The position numbers were made by a program, and so were the translations under genes. The notes beneath the pieces are model-generated. The model was not told the origin of the DNA. It saw nothing but the letters and a program-made list of their open reading frames with translations, and made no database searches. This document shows, in pieces, positions 46,302 to 56,604 of a stretch of 64,000 bases of DNA (position 1 is its first letter; every line of letters begins with the position of its first letter). The stretch covers positions 75,246,838 to 75,310,837 of the forward strand of contig NC_071354.1 in the NCBI RefSeq assembly GCF_943734655.1. Reading direction: 5' to 3'. Source of the stretch: Sabethes cyaneus (Eukaryota; Arthropoda; Insecta; Diptera; Culicidae).

Positions 46302-46712
46302 TTAGGCGCGTTCACCACGGATGCGACGAGCCAACTGGATATCCTTTGGCATTATAGTAACGCGCTTGGCGTGGATGGCGCACAAGTTGGTATCTTCGAA
46401 CAATCCTACCAAGTACGCTTCGCTTGCCTCTTGCAAAGCCGCAATAGCAGCGCTCTGGAAACGCAGATCCGTTTTGAAATCTTGAGCAATTTCACGAACC
46501 AAACGTTGGAACGGCAGCTTACGGATGAGCAGCTCAGTCGATTTTTGATAACGTCGGATTTCACGTAGAGCGACTGTTCCAGGCCGGTAGCGATGCGGCT
46601 TCTTAACTCCTCCGGTAGACGGTGCACTTTTGCGTGCGGCTTTTGTTGCCAGCTGCTTACGGGGAGCTTTTCCTCCGGTAGATTTACGAGCAGTTTGCTT
46701 GGTACGGGCCAT
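46302..46712 (-). CDS. H3: histone H3, H3.3-like protein with a replication-type 3' end
   Basis: An intact, intronless 136-codon frame, starting MARTKQTARKSTGGK and ending RRIRGERA. The diagnostic residues (numbered without Met) are those of H3.3 at 31 (Ser, in APSTGG) and 87-89 (Ala-Ala-Ile), not those of H3.2 (Ala31, Ser-Ala-Val). Position 90 is Ala, where H3.3 has Gly and H3.2 has Met. Yet the gene has the features of a replication-dependent histone: no intron, a TATA box and Inr at the right distance, and a canonical 3' stem-loop. All other positions read as normal H3. So it is either a replication-dependent gene carrying H3.3-type residues or an H3.3 copy that gained a histone 3' end. 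Confidence 0.95.
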   Translation of the reverse strand: MARTKQTARKSTGGKAPRKQLATKAARKSAPSTGGVKKPHRYRPGTVALREIRRYQKSTELLIRKLPFQRLVREIAQDFKTDLRFQSAAIAALQEASEAYLVGLFEDTNLCAIHAKRVTIMPKDIQLARRIRGERA

Positions 46713-46779
46713 TATAACAAAACTTATTCACAGCACAGCAGTTAACTAAAGAATGATGCTTGAAAAATTTGATCCCTCG

Positions 46780-46787
46780 CTTTTATA
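46780..46787 (-). promoter_or_regulatory. TATA box of the H3 gene
   Basis: TATAAAAG on the minus strand. An initiator TCATTC has its A at 46,754, 33 nt further down, the normal TATA-to-start distance. Confidence 0.8.
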
Positions 46788-46799
46788 GTTGACGCGTGA

Positions 46800-48400
46800 C
46801 CTGAGCTGTATGCTTTGTGTACGGTTTACGTATAGAAAAGGGGATAAAACTACCTACATCCTAAGACACACATTACCTATACTTTAACAAATGTGTGCAT
46901 ATTCGAAGAAAACATGATTTTTAAAGAAAATAGTTTACGTTCCTAAAACCGCGCGCGTTAAGCTACATTTTTGGCTTTCATTTACTGCCAAAGAGCTAGT
47001 TTTGTATATTGTATCTCAAACTGGCGTCCGTGGTTGAAACTCACAGCTCGCAATGCTGTCCATGAATCTTATTGCAAAGTAACAGTTATAATTTCGTTCA
47101 ACAAGTGATGTACAATGAACAGATATTTCTAGATGAATGCTAGATATATTGAATGGCAAAAGAGATCACTATTCAGCTTCCGAAATATATTTTTTCATGT
47201 GAATTAACTCGTATACGGAGCGAAAAAACTTCAGTTTGTTTCAAACAAAATGATTGTTGCTTTAAGCCTCAATCAAATATTTTTATAACAACCTGAAAAT
47301 ATTGTTTTAAAACAAAATTCTTTTTGAATCAAGAAAATAACAGCTTGAATTAAAACTATAGTATATTCAAATTTGAATTTAACATTGATATAACAATAAA
47401 TATTTCCATTTCAATCATACATTTCAGTTTGAAACAAAATGAAGTTTCTGTTTGTGCGTAAAACAATCATAAATATGGTTGAAACTACATTTTTATTCTC
47501 TGTGTAGAAAAGTTTCTGATCGTTTGATGCAAAAAGTTTATTATGCCGTTAGGAATACAGAAGTTTTAAGCGTTCTACTAAACCTGACCATTTTTCACAT
47601 TTTACATTTTGATTTTACACCCTTACCAAACAAAAATACATGCACAAAGCGAGAATGTTCATTAAGCAAATAATTTTAGAAACGATTTTACTGTCCACTG
47701 TGTATTAACTGTCCACTGTGTATTAAAACGCAACTGTTCAGTTTACTGTGGTTTACAATCATCCAATATGAAATGAAATGAATCATATGCAATGGTTTAT
47801 TTCTGCGTCCTGATGAGTGCAAGCGATGGACGCGAACGATGCAAAATGAGATAACTTGAAAAAAAGGCGTGGTCTACCGAAAAGGAAACACACTGCCTGT
47901 GAATGGATTAGAGTGCTGAAAGTTGCTGCCGATTTGCTGCTGCTGCTACTATACTGCAGTCGTTCGGCGTCAGATCTGACTCCAGATGTAGGTAACAGCT
48001 AGGTTTTGATTTAGCAGTGAAAGAACATACTCTATCATAGCACTGAATGTTATTTTCTTTTTGGACTAGTTGTGAGATTGCGAGCGTTTTCTCGTCGAAG
48101 CAATATAGGAAAACCATGATTGGTACATTGTCGATAAAAACACTCATGTTTATTTATAGATGAGTTCTATAGTAGAAGCCGCACCAAACAATCTGAATGT
48201 ACATACCTATATGCAGATAATTCAGAAAAGGAGCAAATCTGCATCAAGCATAAGAGAAACGTTAATACAACCACATACAACTTTAGAATAGCAGTGTGAA
48301 TTTTTTTTAGTTTTGATTTGCAAAAAGGGGTTTGTTTCATCTCGATGCATATTTTAGTGTAACCGGCGACGAAAAATTCATTATTTACTCTTCATTTACT
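46800..48400. other. intergenic stretch between H3 and H1
   Basis: AT-rich; nothing recognised. A 79-codon frame at 47,908-48,147 (minus) has no motif that supports it. Confidence 0.45.
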
Positions 48401-48409
48401 TCTTATTGT

Positions 48410-48425
48410 AGTCCTGATAAGGACT
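48410..48425 (-). terminator. histone 3' stem-loop of the H1 gene
   Basis: On the minus strand: AGTCCT-TATC-AGGACT. The loop and the important second G-C pair are kept; the outer pair is A-T instead of G-C. It lies 86 nt after the H1 stop codon and is followed by a purine-rich AATAAGAAGTAAATGAAGAG. Confidence 0.85.
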
Positions 48426-48511
48426 GATTGCTTAGGTACCAGCGCAGTCAGCGTACAGAATAGCAGCTGGGAGCATCCCACTGTGGAGAAAAAGGGGCAT
48501 ATCATAAAAGT

Positions 48512-49093
48512 TTATTTTTTGGAAGGTCGTCCTTTCTTTGGTTTGGGTCCCTTCTTAGGAGTAACTTCCACTTTAGATTTTGTTGATTTTTGTTTTGGAG
48601 ATGATGTATTATCCTGTACGGATTCTACCTTTTTTGGTGGAGTTTTGGTAGCACGCGGCTTTGACTTTTTAGTCATCGGCAATTCGACATAATCTTCCGG
48701 GGCTTGCCGCTTTTTTATCATAGAAGGTTTAGCGATTTTTACCTTAAAGCGACCCATGGCGCCATGACCGCGTGTTCTGATAATATGTCCATCATCGACT
48801 CCATGTAACAAAGCACGTCGGATATGAGCGCTCAACTTGGAAGAGTCTACTTTATAATTTTCCTCCAAATATCGTTTAATGGCTTGAAGTGTAACACCTT
48901 TCCGCTCTTTTAATGTTTCCAATGCTTCGACAATCATATCATGAATGGGTGGATTATCAAGGTTACTGCGTTTCGGCTTAGGTTTATCGCTCTTTTCCTT
49001 TGGTTTAGGACCTCGCTTTTTCTTCTTATCCTGCGACGCAGTTTCAGCATCTGCAGTTTTTAACCCTTCTGAGGAAGTTTCAACGTCAGCCAT
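48512..49093 (-). CDS. H1: divergent linker histone H1
   Basis: A 193-residue protein from the ATG at 49,093 (MADVETSSEGLK); the frame is open further upstream, but only from a GTG. Residues 22-43 are Lys-rich. The winged-helix H15 domain covers about 46-118 (NPPIHDMIVEALETLKERKG ... RALLHGVDDGHIIRTRGHG). The C-tail is Lys/Pro-rich with TPPKK, TPKKGPKPKK and a final GRPSKK that looks like an AT-hook. The usual GxGASGSFKL block reads HGAMGRFKV, and the tail is shorter and less basic than in main-type H1. Linker histones bind the nucleosome dyad. A histone stem-loop follows. A tissue-restricted (for example germline) variant is possible, but that is inference. Confidence 0.9.
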   Translation of the reverse strand: MADVETSSEGLKTADAETASQDKKKKRGPKPKEKSDKPKPKRSNLDNPPIHDMIVEALETLKERKGVTLQAIKRYLEENYKVDSSKLSAHIRRALLHGVDDGHIIRTRGHGAMGRFKVKIAKPSMIKKRQAPEDYVELPMTKKSKPRATKTPPKKVESVQDNTSSPKQKSTKSKVEVTPKKGPKPKKGRPSKK

Positions 49094-49129
49094 TACTGTC
49101 TCCAGAAAATCTATTAGACCGATCACCTG

Positions 49130-50900
49130 AATTAAAATAACGCGCTTGACTGTAGTGGGAAAACGTTTGGTAAGTGTATTTCAAATTGACATCTGTGTTA
49201 GGGAAGCTGGAAACGTACTTTTGATGACTTTTATCAGAAATTTGTATAATTATTACAAACAGCTTGTTTATAATTTAAGAACGACTTTAGAAAATAACAA
49301 TTGAATGTAAATTTGAATGTTCGTCAACTAATTGTATTTATTGATTTGCTGTTCATTCAAAATGAAAGCTCAAATCATCCATTGCGGACTTAACGAGCCT
49401 TGCACAGTATAGTATTTACGTATTTATGTATCTATAACCTATTCAGCAGTTTTAGCCGAGTTTGTTAGAAATTTGAATTTAATATGAGAAACGCTCTGTT
49501 CTTCTTACAAAATTTTACATAAATTAGATGTTAGATAATCTTTGATTAACGCTTCCAGTAGCAAGCAATGCTTTATCATGATTTTGTTTGGTGAAAGACG
49601 CGTTTTGACACTTAATTCCTTTATCAATTGTGTCCTGTGTCATAGAAATGCATACAACCAAGGTAATAAAAGGGGACTACTCAGGTCGAGATTATATTGG
49701 TTGGCAGTCTCTATAGTTTTAACCAAAAACGTGGAATTGAATTATTAACGTTCCTGCATTTAGATGAATGCAGATTGACCCACCAGCACCACCCACTCTT
49801 TTATTCTAAAAATCACTTCTAAAAGGGAAAGCGAATTATTTTTAACTTATCATTTTTTTATTAGCAAACATGTCTGCAATGAGTTGATATAAATAGGAAT
49901 ATGTCCGTGTTTTCTTTCCGCAGAATATCAGACTAACAATAAACGATACTGAGGCGCCTGGGAAATTGGCGACGAGTGGCCCAAGATCGAGTTGAATAGA
50001 CACGACTGCTTGAAACAGCACGAGCCACCCGGTTCTTTTCGCTGTTGACGGTTTCGATCCGTGCAAAATATGCGGGTCGCTTACCATTATTAAAATTTAG
50101 TCTATTTATTATAAACATTATTAGGATTCATCTCGCTGCGGTTCGTTATATTTACATATATTAATATATTATTGACCTGAGATTATTGACGTCTTTAGTT
50201 CTTCGCTTCCTTCGTTCTCCTCCAGGCAGACGACAGCACAGCACAGGCGTTATCATGTTTTTGATTGGGCTGTAAAACTGCTCGAAAAATACAACTAGAA
50301 AATCGATAGAGTGGTTCTCATTCGAAAAATACTCTGGTAAACTATTAAAATTAATAAACATTAGATTTCAAGAATATCAACAACAGATGGCGCTGATTCT
50401 TTAGTAATATTAATCCGGCAGCGAGCGTCATTTGAAAAATAATTAGATCAAACTAATAATTTGGTTTCTACATGCAGCAGTTCCGCAAAAAAAGTGCTAT
50501 CAAAATTTTACACTGCAGTGCATTTAAAAAGCAGCGTAACCAATTTCAGTCATATTTCTTATACTTTTTTGATAAGTTGAGAAGCTTTTATTTACATACA
50601 TTATAGAATCAGTAATGTATAATTTTTAGTTTCTGAGGTGCAATTTTTTAAAGAAATAAAGTTACAAGAGTTACAAAAGAGCCAAATAAAAAAAACGAGA
50701 TAAAAAAAGGTACAAGAGTGCAACGGAGATGCATGATGTATTGTTTTTGCTTGCAATAAAAGTCTTTGGCAAAGACGAACCAAAAACACTCGGTATTTCT
50801 GACAAACACCCGTTTCATTCGAGATTTTATACCGGACCGAAACTGAATTTTAATTTAGTTATAGTATATCGAAATGTGAAACGATCCACAGATGGCGACC
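49130..50900. other. intergenic stretch with a retroelement scrap
   Basis: No gene seen. Positions 49,950-50,060 (+) read LGNWRRVAQDRVE, the last conserved piece of a non-LTR ORF2 related to the tail at 17.5 kb. The rest is AT-rich and unassigned. Confidence 0.45.
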
Positions 50901-50929
50901 AGCATGCCTTCCACCCTTTCTCAGTCACC

Positions 50930-53180
50930 CTCTTAGGGTTTCTACCCAAGCTTGCTGCTGCTCCTTTCACACTCAGGGGTGGCATTTCGCTTTGCACCGC
51001 GGCACATCTTAGACCACTGACGCTTAGGCCCCGTGCAGAGCGACTTTACTCACATTGTTTTAAATGCGTAGCCCTGCTTCTGGCGAAAAAGGGCTGCGCG
51101 GAAAACTACAGTAAGAAATGTTGCGTCGCGTCGCATGTCGCTTGCACTCTGGCGGCACCCTTAGACGATTGAAGACCTCGTGATGTTGGATCTCTACCGT
51201 GCTTCTGCATTCTGGACGCGGACAGACTGGTGTCGCGGTGTGCCCGAACCAGTGCAGGTATTGTCTGCAGCAATCATGACCCGACAGGAACTGGGTCAGA
51301 TGAAAGCCGACTTCGCCATGTTTCCTGTTCAACCAGGTCGACGGAAGCGGTATCAGTCGATGCATCCATCACCTGCTCTCGACCGTCTTGCTACCACTTG
51401 GCTAACGATTTCTCTCACAAACTTCCGAGCTCCTCTGGTACTTCTTCGTCCACAACACACACTTTCTTCAACAAGCATGATGCCAATGGGGATCATTCCA
51501 GCGATGAAGCATACTTTTTCCGACGATATTGTTCTGTACGCAGTGATGGCGACCCTCACGGCCATGAGCCGGTACGTACTGTTCAGCATTGCATGTGATC
51601 GCTTGGTGCGTAGCGTTGTAATCCAGCCTGACCTCCGTATCGCAGTATCGACGACGATACATTAGGCAGCAGCCGCCGCTTGCTACTACTAGGCCCGTGG
51701 CTGTTCGGCATGATTCTGGCTACCATACTGTTAGATTTCGCCGCCTTCTAGTAATCCTAGTCAATATGGCTGTTGAAGTTATCGACGTAATTCCTAAACC
51801 TGCATTTTATGCATATGCAGCGACTCGGCAATCGCCTCCCAGCTAACAACACTGTTGAAGGCATTTTTTACGTCGATCGTTACAACGGCGCAAAAACGAT
51901 CTCTTCTTCGCTTCTGTTTGGACAACTTCGCGGCTTGCTCGGCTGTCCGAATAGCATCGACCGTGAACTTCTCTTTCCGGAACCCGAACTGCATGTTCGA
52001 CAGACCGCGTGCACATTCCGTGTATCTCGTTAGTCTCTAGGAGTTTTCCGTATGTATCCAGTAGACATCAGCCTATATGTCTCCGGATCCCCCGCAGGCT
52101 TTCCTGACTTCGGCAACAGCGTTAGCGGAGCTTTTTCCATTGCATTGGTCCGGGAAGTGACCATCTTCTAGGCATTTTTGCAACACTGTCCTAAACATGC
52201 TCGGCAATAGTTGTATTGCAGCTTTCAGGGCCATGATAGGGATTCCATCCGTCCCGGGCGCCTTCTTGATTTTTAGTCGTCTAGCCACTGCTGCTACTTG
52301 TAAACCTTCATAATAGAGGTTTTCCGTCAAAAATTTTTTTTTCACTAAATGTTCGGTTTTGACTCTTAGAAATGATACCCATATAAAACTTTCTTTATTA
52401 AAGCCTCTAACTACTGTAAAAATGAAAAACTAAAATACGTATATTTCAACCGGTCACTTCTCGGATGTCTTACATGCCTTTTTGTACCAGTGTCCTCTAT
52501 TTTCACCACTTCGAAACCATTTGTGCCACTCTTTACTCTTGTGGCAAGCAACAAACGAAATGAAAAAGAAGGTGATCATTAGCTTTTCATTCGTTTTATC
52601 CTTTTCACTCTACCGCTGATACACATATGTCAAAAACTGTTATGCAATGCTGCCAGAAAATCTGAAAATTTTGATAAACAGTGCAGCCGAAACGAATTTT
52701 TTAAAACTCAACATTCGTGATTTGGTGAAAAGAAACTCAACATTCTTGCAATTTGCATTGTTTAAAAAATCGTAGTAAATTCTAGAGTCAACGAAAAAAA
52801 TATATTTTTGCACCATTGTCACTCGTATTGGGAGTACTTTTGAGAAAAAATAAGAAAAGGAGGGGTATGATCTGACGGAAAACCTCTATTGTCCCTGTAC
52901 TGTACAGTATTGGTTTGGTAGACATATCGTATGTATCGTGCGTCGGGAAAAGTTCCTCCACGAGAATCTTTAGCTTATCCGGACGCATCTCCCAAGCTGT
53001 CTTAGAAGCTTTGACTTTCGCCATCACGACGCAATACGCGTCAGCGTCACTTCAGGGATTGGCGTCAGCTTCTCGGCACGAGATCTCGTGTATCTCGTGT
53101 TTCAATGCTGCCTCACCAATCTGAAAACATGCGACGCTCTTCACGATCCGCTGCAGATCTGGCTCTCTGGGCGTGTCTCC
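50930..53180 (-). pseudogene. R1-clade non-LTR retrotransposon, broken and interrupted
   Basis: Read on the minus strand in order: AALKHEIHEISCREADANP and VMAKVKASKTAWEMRPDKLK, then LVEELFPTHDTYDM (53,150-52,900). The MITE at 52,316-52,886 follows. Then VARRLKIKKAPGTDGIPIMA (about 52,300-52,240), LPSMFRTVLQKCLEDGHFPD, and after a frameshift MQFGFRKEKFTVDAI and FCAVVTIDVKNAFN (51,994-51,830). The C-terminal block is HGEVGFHLTQFLSGHDC...YLHWFGH with a CP-C spacing (51,320-51,220). The order and motifs are those of R1-type RT. The FADD region is missing, so a deletion removed the catalytic centre. Confidence 0.85.
52316..52886 (-). mobile_element. 571-bp MITE, copy A of inverted pair, inside the R1 fragment
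   Basis: Ends GAGGTTTTCCGTCA and TGACGGAAAACCTC, with TA at both borders (52,314-52,315 and 52,887-52,888). It separates LFPTHDTYDM from VARRLKIKKAPGTDG in the R1 frame. It contains no transposase; one 60-codon frame is present in identical form in copy B. Confidence 0.9.
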
Positions 53181-53287
53181 TGGCTCTGAGACTAGCACGA
53201 AGGTTGCTTCTATTTTAACTTTTAATATAGAAAAATATGCAAAGTTGGTATAATATGAGAACATTTTTTCTGAGGACAATATTGTCA

Positions 53288-53487
53288 ATTGCAAGGAAAA
53301 TTGTACCATCCAAAGTGCGATATCGCTCATAAAAGTGCTATTTTGGATTAAATCGTTTCGATATCTTCGACGCACTTGTTCGTTATCTTCCAAGCAATAA
53401 GTGCGCCGAAGAGACCGAAACGATTTAAGCAAATAGCACTTTTATGAACGATTGCGCACTTATTGTTTGGACAATTTTTCTTGCAAT
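53288..53487. mobile_element. 200-bp palindromic MITE
   Basis: Arms of about 95 bp are inverted, with ends ATTGCAAGGAAAATTGT and its partner ATTGCAAGAAAAATTGT. Shared inner words are CATAAAAGTGCTATTT and AAATCGTTTCG. Its right end touches the target site of copy B of the 571-bp MITE. Confidence 0.8.
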
Positions 53488-53488
53488 A

Positions 53489-54059
53489 GAGGTTTTCCGT
53501 CAGATCATACCCCTCCTTTTCTTATTTTTTCTCAAAAGTACTCCCAATACGAGTGACAATGGTGCAAAAATATATTTTTTTCGTTGACTCTAGAATTTAC
53601 TACGATTTTTTAAACAATGCAAATTGCAAGAATGTTGAGTTTCTTTTCACCAAATCACGAATGTTGAGTTTTAAAAAATTCGTTTCGGCTGCACTGTTTA
53701 TCAAAATTTTCAGATTTTCTGGCAGCATTGCATAACAGTTTTTGACATATGTGTATCAGCGGTAGAGTGAAAAGGATAAAACGAATGAAAAGCTAATGAT
53801 CACCTTCTTTTTCATTTCGTTTGTTGCTTGCCACAAGAGTAAAGAGTGGCACAAATGGTTTCGAAGTGGTGAAAATAGAGGACACTGGTACAAAAAGGCA
53901 TGTAAGACATCCGAGAAGTGACCGGTTGAAATATACGTATTTTAGTTTTTCATTTTTACAGTAGTTAGAGGCTTTAATAAAGAAAGTTTTATATGGGTAT
54001 CATTTCTAAGAGTCAAAACCGAACATTTAGTGAAAAAAAAATTTTTGACGGAAAACCTC
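53489..54059 (+). mobile_element. 571-bp MITE, copy B of inverted pair
   Basis: Reverse complement of copy A at 52,316-52,886 with the same length; where I compared them, including homopolymer runs of 9 and 5 bases near the end, they are identical. TA borders at 53,487-53,488 and 54,060-54,061. The distance between the copies is 602 bp. Confidence 0.9.
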
Positions 54060-54124
54060 TATTGACAATAGTAATAATCTATTTACAATAGTAATATAGA
54101 CACAGAGAAACGACTGCCAGGTAA

Positions 54125-54429
54125 AGCGGGGTACGCTGCTGAAAAGAAAACAGCTCAAGAAAAAATCTTGCTATTTACCGAAGAAATTTTGACAACTCCA
54201 ATGCAAGCAACCACCTGTCATTTTTTCTTGTGGTAATAATTGCGCCGGATATTATTCCGTACGGAAAAGTGACGTTTTAATTCACCTGCATGTAAAACTG
54301 CGCCATCTGAACGTGAAATAATATTTCTTATGAAGTGCGTACTGCTTAAGAAATCGTAAACGAAATCGATTTCTTGAGCATTTCTTGTCCTATCTTTTTA
54401 CCCATTACTTTTCAGCAGCGTACCCCGCT
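54125..54429. mobile_element. 305-bp MITE with TAA duplication (PIF/Harbinger-like)
   Basis: Ends AGCGGGGTACGCTGCTGAAA and its inverted counterpart, flanked by TAA (54,122-54,124 and 54,430-54,432). A 3-bp T/A-rich duplication is typical of PIF/Harbinger. It sits in the left part of the CACAGAG MITE. Confidence 0.82.
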
Positions 54430-54579
54430 TAAGTGACAAAAAGTGTGTAAAAGGTTTTTATGTAATCTACGAGTAATCCTTCAATAGAGCACCCCTCGAG
54501 CACTAAGTGGCAAACTAAATCTTGATGACGCTGCCATCGCTACTATGTAACTCCAGCACAAAGAAATATTGATAAAGTA

Positions 54580-54759
54580 GAGTGACTATATACAGAGTGG
54601 CGCCAAGTCATCCCAAATGTATGCAATGCGGTTTATCCTAGGTTTTTCTTTCTCTTTCCTGCATACGCGTTGGATAGGTTGTCTGCTCGATTGGAATGAC
54701 ACTGACAGATAATTATCATTCCAATTTTGACATTGTCGCCACTCTGTATATAGTCACTC
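54580..54759. mobile_element. 180-bp TA-type MITE
   Basis: Perfect terminal inverted repeats of about 23 bp beginning GAGTGACTATATACAGAG, flanked by TA (54,578-54,579 and 54,760-54,761). Tc1/mariner-like pattern. Inserted in the CACAGAG MITE after GATAAAG. Confidence 0.88.
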
Positions 54760-54766
54760 TATGATA

Positions 54767-55438
54767 GGCGAATAAACGCAAAACTAATGAAGCCCATGCG
54801 ACTCCTACATTTGGCTGTCTGAACTAGGAAAATGATGATCAGTTACAAATTTTCGCTGGACGGATATACAAATCAAAACATTTTTCAATTAAATCTCAGT
54901 AAAATGAATATTGCGAACATTGAATTTTCTGCAGCGGGTTAGAAATCTTATTAACCAGCTAGCGCACTGGTGGTTGCAAATGAAATGTGTACTTAGGACA
55001 AGTAAATTGAGATCCGGATTTAGTTTAGGTGTGTGTGGTTATGTTTATAGGTTCCAGACCGAAAAATTTAGATCCAGATATATTCATGAAAGTGTTCTAT
55101 ATATTGTTTAAGGTAATTTCAATGATTTTAAGCAAAATTATAACAATATTTCATACAAGGCATGTTGAATCAATGTCCTTATTGTTTAGTATTTATTATG
55201 TAATAAAATTATAAATGGTTTTAAATAAAATGCAGGCAAATAAAAATTATAGTAAGTATATATGTTATTTTCTAACCCAACCATAACATTTGATTGATTC
55301 CAAAGCGCGCAGTTTTAAAAAAAATTCAAATTCGCTTCTTATGATTTTAGTTTTCTATGTGTTTTGACAGCTCGAAATAAAAATATCATCATTTTTACCG
55401 CGGCGCCAACTACTTGTCGAATGAAGCTTTTGTTCACC
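54767..55438 (+). mobile_element. 672-bp TA-type element, copy 1 of inverted pair
   Basis: Ends GGCGAATAAACGC and, inverted, GGTGAACAAAAGC, with TA at both borders (54,765-54,766 and 55,439-55,440). No transposase. Short frames of 66 and 61 codons are repeated without change in copy 2. Confidence 0.88.
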
Positions 55439-55547
55439 TATAAAGGTACATGGATATTTTTTGATGCGTTTGGCAAACTATTTCTAGAGGGCGCTACCGA
55501 CAGATTTTACACACAAAAAATCGATTACTTCCTTCGAGCCTGTTAAT

Positions 55548-56412
55548 CAGCCCGGTGTCACCAATACACTCTCACATATGATTTGACAGTACCCCCATAC
55601 TGATGGGCCCCTCGGTGCTGGGCCCCAAACAACAATGGCGGCTCCATAGAATTTCTATGAAGTGATAGGTGAACAAAAGCTTCATTCGACAAGTAGTTGG
55701 CGCCGCGGTAAAAATGATGATATTTTTATTTCGAGCTGTCAAAACACATAGAAAACTAAAATCATAAGAAGCGAATTTGAATTTTTTTTAAAACTGCGCG
55801 CTTTGGAATCAATCAAATGTTATGGTTGGGTTAGAAAATAACATATATACTTACTATAATTTTTATTTGCCTGCATTTTATTTAAAACCATTTATAATTT
55901 TATTACATAATAAATACTAAACAATAAGGACATTGATTCAACATGCCTTGTATGAAATATTGTTATAATTTTGCTTAAAATCATTGAAATTACCTTAAAC
56001 AATATATAGAACACTTTCATGAATATATCTGGATCTAAATTTTTCGGTCTGGAACCTATAAACATAACCACACACACCTAAACTAAATCCGGATCTCAAT
56101 TTACTTGTCCTAAGTACACATTTCATTTGCAACCACCAGTGCGCTAGCTGGTTAATAAGATTTCTAACCCGCTGCAGAAAATTCAATGTTCGCAATATTC
56201 ATTTTACTGAGATTTAATTGAAAAATGTTTTGATTTGTATATCCGTCCAGCGAAAATTTGTAACTGATCATCATTTTCCTAGTTCAGACAGCCAAATGAA
56301 GGAGTCGCATGGGCTTCATTAGTTTTGCGTTTATTCGCCTATTTCCTGCCCAGTGCTTTTGACGTTTAGATTTTAGTCATATAGAAAAATGGCGGTGTGC
56401 CGGGGGGTGCTG
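55548..56412. mobile_element. possible CAGC-ended element carrying copy 2
   Basis: The CACAGAG MITE is interrupted at CTGTTAAT: its end resumes at 56,413 with TTAATCTG. The inserted segment starts CAGCCCGG and ends GTGCTG, with TTAAT on both sides. Without the 672-bp copy inside it, it is about 190 bp. The terminal repeat is weak, so the class is open. Confidence 0.5.
55668..56339 (-). mobile_element. 672-bp TA-type element, copy 2 of inverted pair
   Basis: Reverse complement of copy 1 (54,767-55,438), same length, one substitution noticed near the outer end. TA borders at 55,666-55,667 and 56,340-56,341. The spacer to copy 1 is 229 bp and different sequence surrounds each copy, so these are two insertions. 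Confidence 0.88.
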
Positions 56413-56604
56413 TTAATCTGTTCTCTGTGATATAGATTCAGACAATCTGGCAGCTCTGTGCTTAACTTGTCTGTTGTCTGTCAGTCTCCCCGTCAGCCAG
56501 CCGTCAGTCTGCCAATTTTCTTCGTTGTGTCAAAATCCATACTTGTTCGGAGTTTCAAAAATACTGATTTTGTAATTTCTTCGACTGTTTTAGACACATT
56601 AATA

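Larger units (their letters stand above)
54101..56429. mobile_element. CACAGAG MITE expanded by nested insertions
   Basis: The outer borders are CACAGAG at the left and CTCTGTG at the right, with the 7-bp duplication ATATAGA on both sides (54,094-54,100 and 56,430-56,436). Of the 2,329 bp only about 280 belong to the element itself, matching the copy at 59,990-60,272. The rest is four other insertions, listed separately. Confidence 0.88.

Noticed and set aside
47908..48147. 79-codon minus-strand frame between H3 and H1
   Set aside because: No motif, no promoter or stem-loop; treated as chance.
51180..51665. 161-codon plus-strand frame
   Set aside because: Antisense of the R1 C-terminal region, whose conserved residues are on the minus strand.
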